From an uncultured Coriobacteriaceae bacterium (GTDB lineage: Bacteria; Actinomycetota; Coriobacteriia; Coriobacteriales; Atopobiaceae), in the NCBI GenBank assembly GCA_900549525.1, contig UWSJ01000077.1, positions 1-8,414 on the forward strand: a stretch of 8,414 nucleotides of DNA, written 5' to 3'. Below the pieces are notes generated by a model, which saw only the letters and a program-made list of their open reading frames with translations, was not told the origin of the DNA and ran no database searches. The position numbers were made by a program, and so were the translations under genes. Within the stretch, counting starts at the first letter, position 1, and each line of letters starts with the position of its first letter. Shown here piece after piece: positions 5,582 to 8,414 of this stretch.

Positions 5582-6011
5582 GGCCAGCCCCCTCCTCCCG
5601 CACGGCGCGGGCGTCGAGCCACGCCTGCAGGAACAGCGACGCGGCAATCATGTCGACCTTTCCGCGCATGTCACGCTCGCGAAGGCCCTCCTCACGCAGG
5701 ATACGCTTGGCCTCCGCCGACGAAAGCCGCTCGTCGGCGAACTCCAGCGGAAGGCCGCAGGCATCGGCGATGGTGCGGGCCTGGGCCATGAGCCGCTCCG
5801 CCTGAGGCCCGTCCTCGCCCGAAAGGGTCTGGGGACGGCCGCACACGAGCACGTCGGGCTCGTAGTCCTCCAGGACATAGCGGAAGCTCCGCGCGTGCGC
5901 GAGCACCTCGGCCGCGGGGAGCACCTTCACGGGACTCGCCACGCGGCCGGAGGCGTCGCTCACCGCGATGCCCACGCGCACCTGGCCTATGTCGAGCGCA
6001 AGGGCCCTCAC
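5574..6011 (-). CDS. ruvX: RuvX/YqgF family RNase H-fold nuclease (pre-16S rRNA processing)
   Basis: 145-residue YqgF/RuvX protein, the usual family length. The family has an RNase H-like fold and is implicated in 16S rRNA 5'-end maturation; it is also annotated as a putative Holliday junction resolvase. Seen: N-terminal LDIGQVRVGIAVSD with Asp7, the VCGRP strand-turn, the ADERLSS motif (Asp93-Glu94-Arg95) and KVDMIAASLFLQAWLD with Asp120. These supply the three acidic positions expected in the active site. Only the first motif deviates (LDIGQVRVG rather than the common LDxGxKRIG). The start is GTG at 6011, 6 nt after the alaS stop, chosen because the canonical motif begins at residue 3. The SD upstream is weak, so translation is probably coupled to alaS. 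The 3' end overlaps the mltG start by 8 nt and also encodes the mltG ribosome-binding site. Confidence 0.95.
   Translation of the reverse strand: MRALALDIGQVRVGIAVSDASGRVASPVKVLPAAEVLAHARSFRYVLEDYEPDVLVCGRPQTLSGEDGPQAERLMAQARTIADACGLPLEFADERLSSAEAKRILREEGLRERDMRGKVDMIAASLFLQAWLDARAVREEGAGHE
5591..5596 (-). promoter_or_regulatory. Shine-Dalgarno deciding the mltG start
   Basis: AGGAGG on the minus strand, 9 nt before the ATG at 5581. It lies inside the last codons of ruvX (Glu-Glu-Gly of its C-terminus). It supports the shorter 458-residue MltG over the upstream in-frame ATG at 5647. Confidence 0.8.
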
Positions 6012-6017
6012 GCGCGC

Positions 6018-8414
6018 CTAGCCGAGCAGCTCGCGTGCGGCAGCCAGCGCGGCGTCGATGCCCGAGGCGTCCTTGCCGCCGGCCTGCGCCATGTTGGGAC
6101 GACCGCCGCCCTTGCCGCCCACGTGACCGGCGGCGGCACGAACCACGTCGCCGGCCTTGAAGCCTGCGGCCACGGCCTCGTCGGTGCCGGCGGCAAGCAG
6201 CGCCACCTTGCCCTCGGGCGTTGCCGTGGCGAGCACGCAGGCGCAGGCGCCGGCAACCTTGTCACGAATGGTGTCCCAGACGCTGCGGAGGTCGGCCGCC
6301 TCCATGCCGTCGAGACGGGCGACGACGGCCTTGTAGGCACCCAGGTCGAGCGCCCCCTCGATGGCCTCGGCAACCCCGCCGGAGGCACCGCCGGTGAGGG
6401 CCGCCTTGAGCTTCTGCTCGGTCTCGCGCTGGGCGGCCTTGAGGTCGGCGATGCGCGCGGCGCTGTCCTCGGGACGGCACTTGAGCTCGGCCGACACGGC
6501 GTCCAGGCTGGCCAGGCGCTCGTCGAGCCACGCCAGCGCGCCCAGGCTCGTCACGGCCTCGATGCGGCGGACGTTGGAGCCCGTGGAGGACTCGGAGACG
6601 ATCTTGAACAGGCCAAGCTCGGCAGTGTTGCGCGCGTGCGTGCCGCCGCAGAGCTCGCGGCTGAAGGGCTTGTCCTTGGTGCCGCAGGAGACCACGCGCA
6701 CCACGTCGCCGTACTTCTCGCCAAAGAGGGCGACGGCACCGGAGGCCTTGGCCTCGTCGATGCCCATCACGGCGGTCACGACCGGCTTGGCCGCGAAGAT
6801 CTCGACGTTCACGAGATCCTCGACCTCGTGCAGCTGGTCGGCCGTGAGGGCCTCGAAGTGCGTGAAGTCAAAGCGCAGGCGCTCGTCGTCGAGCAGCGAG
6901 CCCGCCTGGGAGACGTGGTCGCCCAGAACCTGCTTGAGCGCGGCGTCGAGCAGGTGCGTGGCGGTGTGGTTGCGGCGGATGAGCTCGCGACGGTGGGCGT
7001 CGATGGACGCGGCGAGCGTGTCGCCCACGGCAAGCGAGCCCTTCTCGACCCTGGCAACGTGCGCGTAGAGGCCGTTCTTGGCCTTGGTGTCAGAGACGGA
7101 GAGCTCAACGCCGTCGCCGGCAAGCGTGCCGGTGTCGCCCACCTGGCCGCCCATCTCGGCGTAGAACGGGGTGCGATCGAGCACGACCTCGACCTCGTCG
7201 CCCCCCTCGGCACGCTCCACGGCCTCGCCGTCGCGCACGATGGCGAGAACCCTCGCGCCCTCGAGCTCGTTGTGGTCGTAGCCGTCGAACTCCGTGGCGG
7301 CCAGCTGGTCGGAGAGCGCCACCCACACGTCATTGAAGCTCCCCCAGGCGTCGCCCTCGGCGGCAGCGCGCGCACGGCTCTTCTGCTCGTCCATGCAGGC
7401 CTCGAAGCCCGCCATGTCGACCTGGTGGCCAGCGGCGCCCGCGAGCTCGACCGTGAGGTCGATGGGGAAGCCGTAGGTGTCATGCAGGGTGAAGGCGCGC
7501 TCGCCGGAGAGCACCGCGCCCGCCTCGAGGGCGGCCAGGGCGTCGTCGAGGTAGCTGCGGCCGGTCTCGAGGGTGGCGCCAAAACGCTCCTCCTCGGCCC
7601 CCACGATGCCCTTGACCAGGGCGACCTTCTCGAGCAGCTCCGGGTAGGCATCGCCCATGAGGCGGTTGACCTCGTCGATGAACTGGTTGAGGAACGGCCC
7701 CTCGATGCCGAGGAGACGGCCGTGGAAGACGGCACGGCGCAGAAGGCGGCGCAGCACGTAGCCGCGGCCCTCGTTGCCGGGAAGGACGCCGTCGGCGATG
7801 AGGAAGTCGACCGCGCGGGCGGCATCGGCGATGATGCGCAGGCTCACGCTCGGGCCCTCGTAGCTCGTACGGCCGTACTGCTTGCCGCTGATCTTCTCAC
7901 CGAGGGCGATGAGGCCCTGCATGAGATCGCCGTCGTAGTTGGAGCTGGCGTGCTGCATGATGGCCGCCATGCGCTCGAGGCCCATGCCCGTATCGAGATT
8001 GCGGTGGGGCAGCTCGGGCATCGAGCCGTCCTCCTGACGGTCGAACTGCGTGAACACGAGGTTCCAGAACTCGAGGTAACGGTCGCAGTCGCAGCCAGGG
8101 GCGCACGTGGGCTTGCCGCAGCCAAACTCCGGGCCCTGGTCGTAGTAGATCTCGGAGCAGGGGCCGCAGGGGCCGGTGGGGCCGGCAGCCCAGAAGTTGT
8201 CGTCCTCGCCAAGGCGGGAGATATGATCCTCCGCCACGCCCAGCTCGCGCCAAATGTCGTGCGTCTCGTCGTCGTCGGTGAAGACCGTGAAGTAGAGGCG
8301 GTCCACCGGGAGCTTGAAGACCTTGGTGATGAGCTCGAAGGCCCAAGCGCAGGCCTGCTGCTTGGAGACGCCGCCAAAGGAGAAGTCGCCGAGCATCTCG
8401 AAGAACGAGAGGTG
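6018..8414 (-). CDS. alaS: Alanyl-tRNA synthetase, 5' end missing (runs off the window)
   Basis: Class II AlaRS, which charges tRNA-Ala in the cytoplasm and edits mischarged Ser/Gly. The frame is open to the right edge (reading HLSFFEMLGDFSFGG), so the Met at 8396 is internal; by family comparison about 90 N-terminal residues (motif 1 region) lie outside. Visible in order: catalytic core with GPCGP; a Cys cluster C-x4-C-x3-C-x-C at 8120-8085, followed by the RYLEFWNLVF stretch; class II motif 3-like GMGLERMA; the editing domain with HTATH (6968-6954) and CGGTH (6650-6636), which together give the expected zinc-binding His/His/Cys/His set; then the coiled linker and the C-Ala domain ending with a GGKGGGRPNMAQAGG segment. 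The 798 visible residues plus the missing part match the usual ~880-residue length. The stop TAG lies 6 nt before ruvX, so the two genes are probably co-transcribed. No frameshift or missing key residue seen. Confidence 0.98.
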   Translation of the reverse strand, partial: HLSFFEMLGDFSFGGVSKQQACAWAFELITKVFKLPVDRLYFTVFTDDDETHDIWRELGVAEDHISRLGEDDNFWAAGPTGPCGPCSEIYYDQGPEFGCGKPTCAPGCDCDRYLEFWNLVFTQFDRQEDGSMPELPHRNLDTGMGLERMAAIMQHASSNYDGDLMQGLIALGEKISGKQYGRTSYEGPSVSLRIIADAARAVDFLIADGVLPGNEGRGYVLRRLLRRAVFHGRLLGIEGPFLNQFIDEVNRLMGDAYPELLEKVALVKGIVGAEEERFGATLETGRSYLDDALAALEAGAVLSGERAFTLHDTYGFPIDLTVELAGAAGHQVDMAGFEACMDEQKSRARAAAEGDAWGSFNDVWVALSDQLAATEFDGYDHNELEGARVLAIVRDGEAVERAEGGDEVEVVLDRTPFYAEMGGQVGDTGTLAGDGVELSVSDTKAKNGLYAHVARVEKGSLAVGDTLAASIDAHRRELIRRNHTATHLLDAALKQVLGDHVSQAGSLLDDERLRFDFTHFEALTADQLHEVEDLVNVEIFAAKPVVTAVMGIDEAKASGAVALFGEKYGDVVRVVSCGTKDKPFSRELCGGTHARNTAELGLFKIVSESSTGSNVRRIEAVTSLGALAWLDERLASLDAVSAELKCRPEDSAARIADLKAAQRETEQKLKAALTGGASGGVAEAIEGALDLGAYKAVVARLDGMEAADLRSVWDTIRDKVAGACACVLATATPEGKVALLAAGTDEAVAAGFKAGDVVRAAAGHVGGKGGGRPNMAQAGGKDASGIDAALAAARELLG

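Noticed and set aside
5582..5647. 22-residue N-terminal extension of MltG from an upstream ATG
   Set aside because: It lies wholly within ruvX, is Cys/Arg-rich unlike an MltG start, and the ATG at 5581 has a good SD at the right distance.
1..8414. CRISPR arrays, tRNA or rRNA genes, insertion sequences, phage genes, or a defence system
   Set aside because: I looked for regular direct repeats, tRNA-like cloverleafs and transposase or integrase motifs on both strands and saw none; the window is filled with recognisable housekeeping genes.

Overview
The window is a single minus-strand gene cluster from a high-GC bacterium. Base composition is strongly GC-rich and third codon positions are almost all G or C. 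The order alaS - ruvX - mltG - (yqeG) - prepilin peptidase - aroK - aroB-like - pepP is a shortened form of the actinobacterial alaS...aroK-aroB...pepQ-efp cluster known from Mycobacterium. The small, host-associated style of gene complement, the YqeG phosphatase and the Cys-rich AlaRS variant make a member of class Coriobacteriia (Olsenella/Atopobium/Collinsella type) my best guess. That assignment is an inference, not something the sequence proves.

Layout, in the direction of transcription (right to left). alaS enters the window without its first ~90 residues (8414-6018). After 6 nt come ruvX/yqgF (6011-5574), mltG (5581-4205, 8-nt overlap), a yqeG-type HAD phosphatase (4208-3723, 4-nt overlap) and a short A24 prepilin peptidase with a TTG start (3726-3256, 4-nt overlap). 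A 75-nt gap follows, with a plausible extended -10 promoter inside an inverted repeat. Then come aroK (3180-2599), an AroB-fold protein (2602-1322, 4-nt overlap) and an Xaa-Pro aminopeptidase (1311-187, 10-nt gap). A strong intrinsic terminator (116-77) closes the unit. The last ~70 bases at the window's left edge are clearly AT-richer and unassigned.

Functionally this is mostly housekeeping: tRNA charging, 16S pre-rRNA processing by RuvX/YqgF, peptidoglycan strand termination by MltG, and dipeptide recycling. The overlaps point to one or two co-transcribed, translationally coupled operons.

The unusual part is the shikimate section. AroK keeps all its expected catalytic residues. The neighbouring AroB homologue is full length and uninterrupted, but it has lost all three zinc ligands, the Gly-rich NAD-binding motif and the active-site lysine region, and it has gained a Pro/Glu-rich N-terminus and a basic C-terminal tail. 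aroE, aroC and aroQ, which flank these genes in other Actinobacteria, are absent here. I read this as an eroded shikimate cluster in which an AroB-derived pseudoenzyme, or a protein with a new function, has been retained next to a shikimate kinase-like protein.
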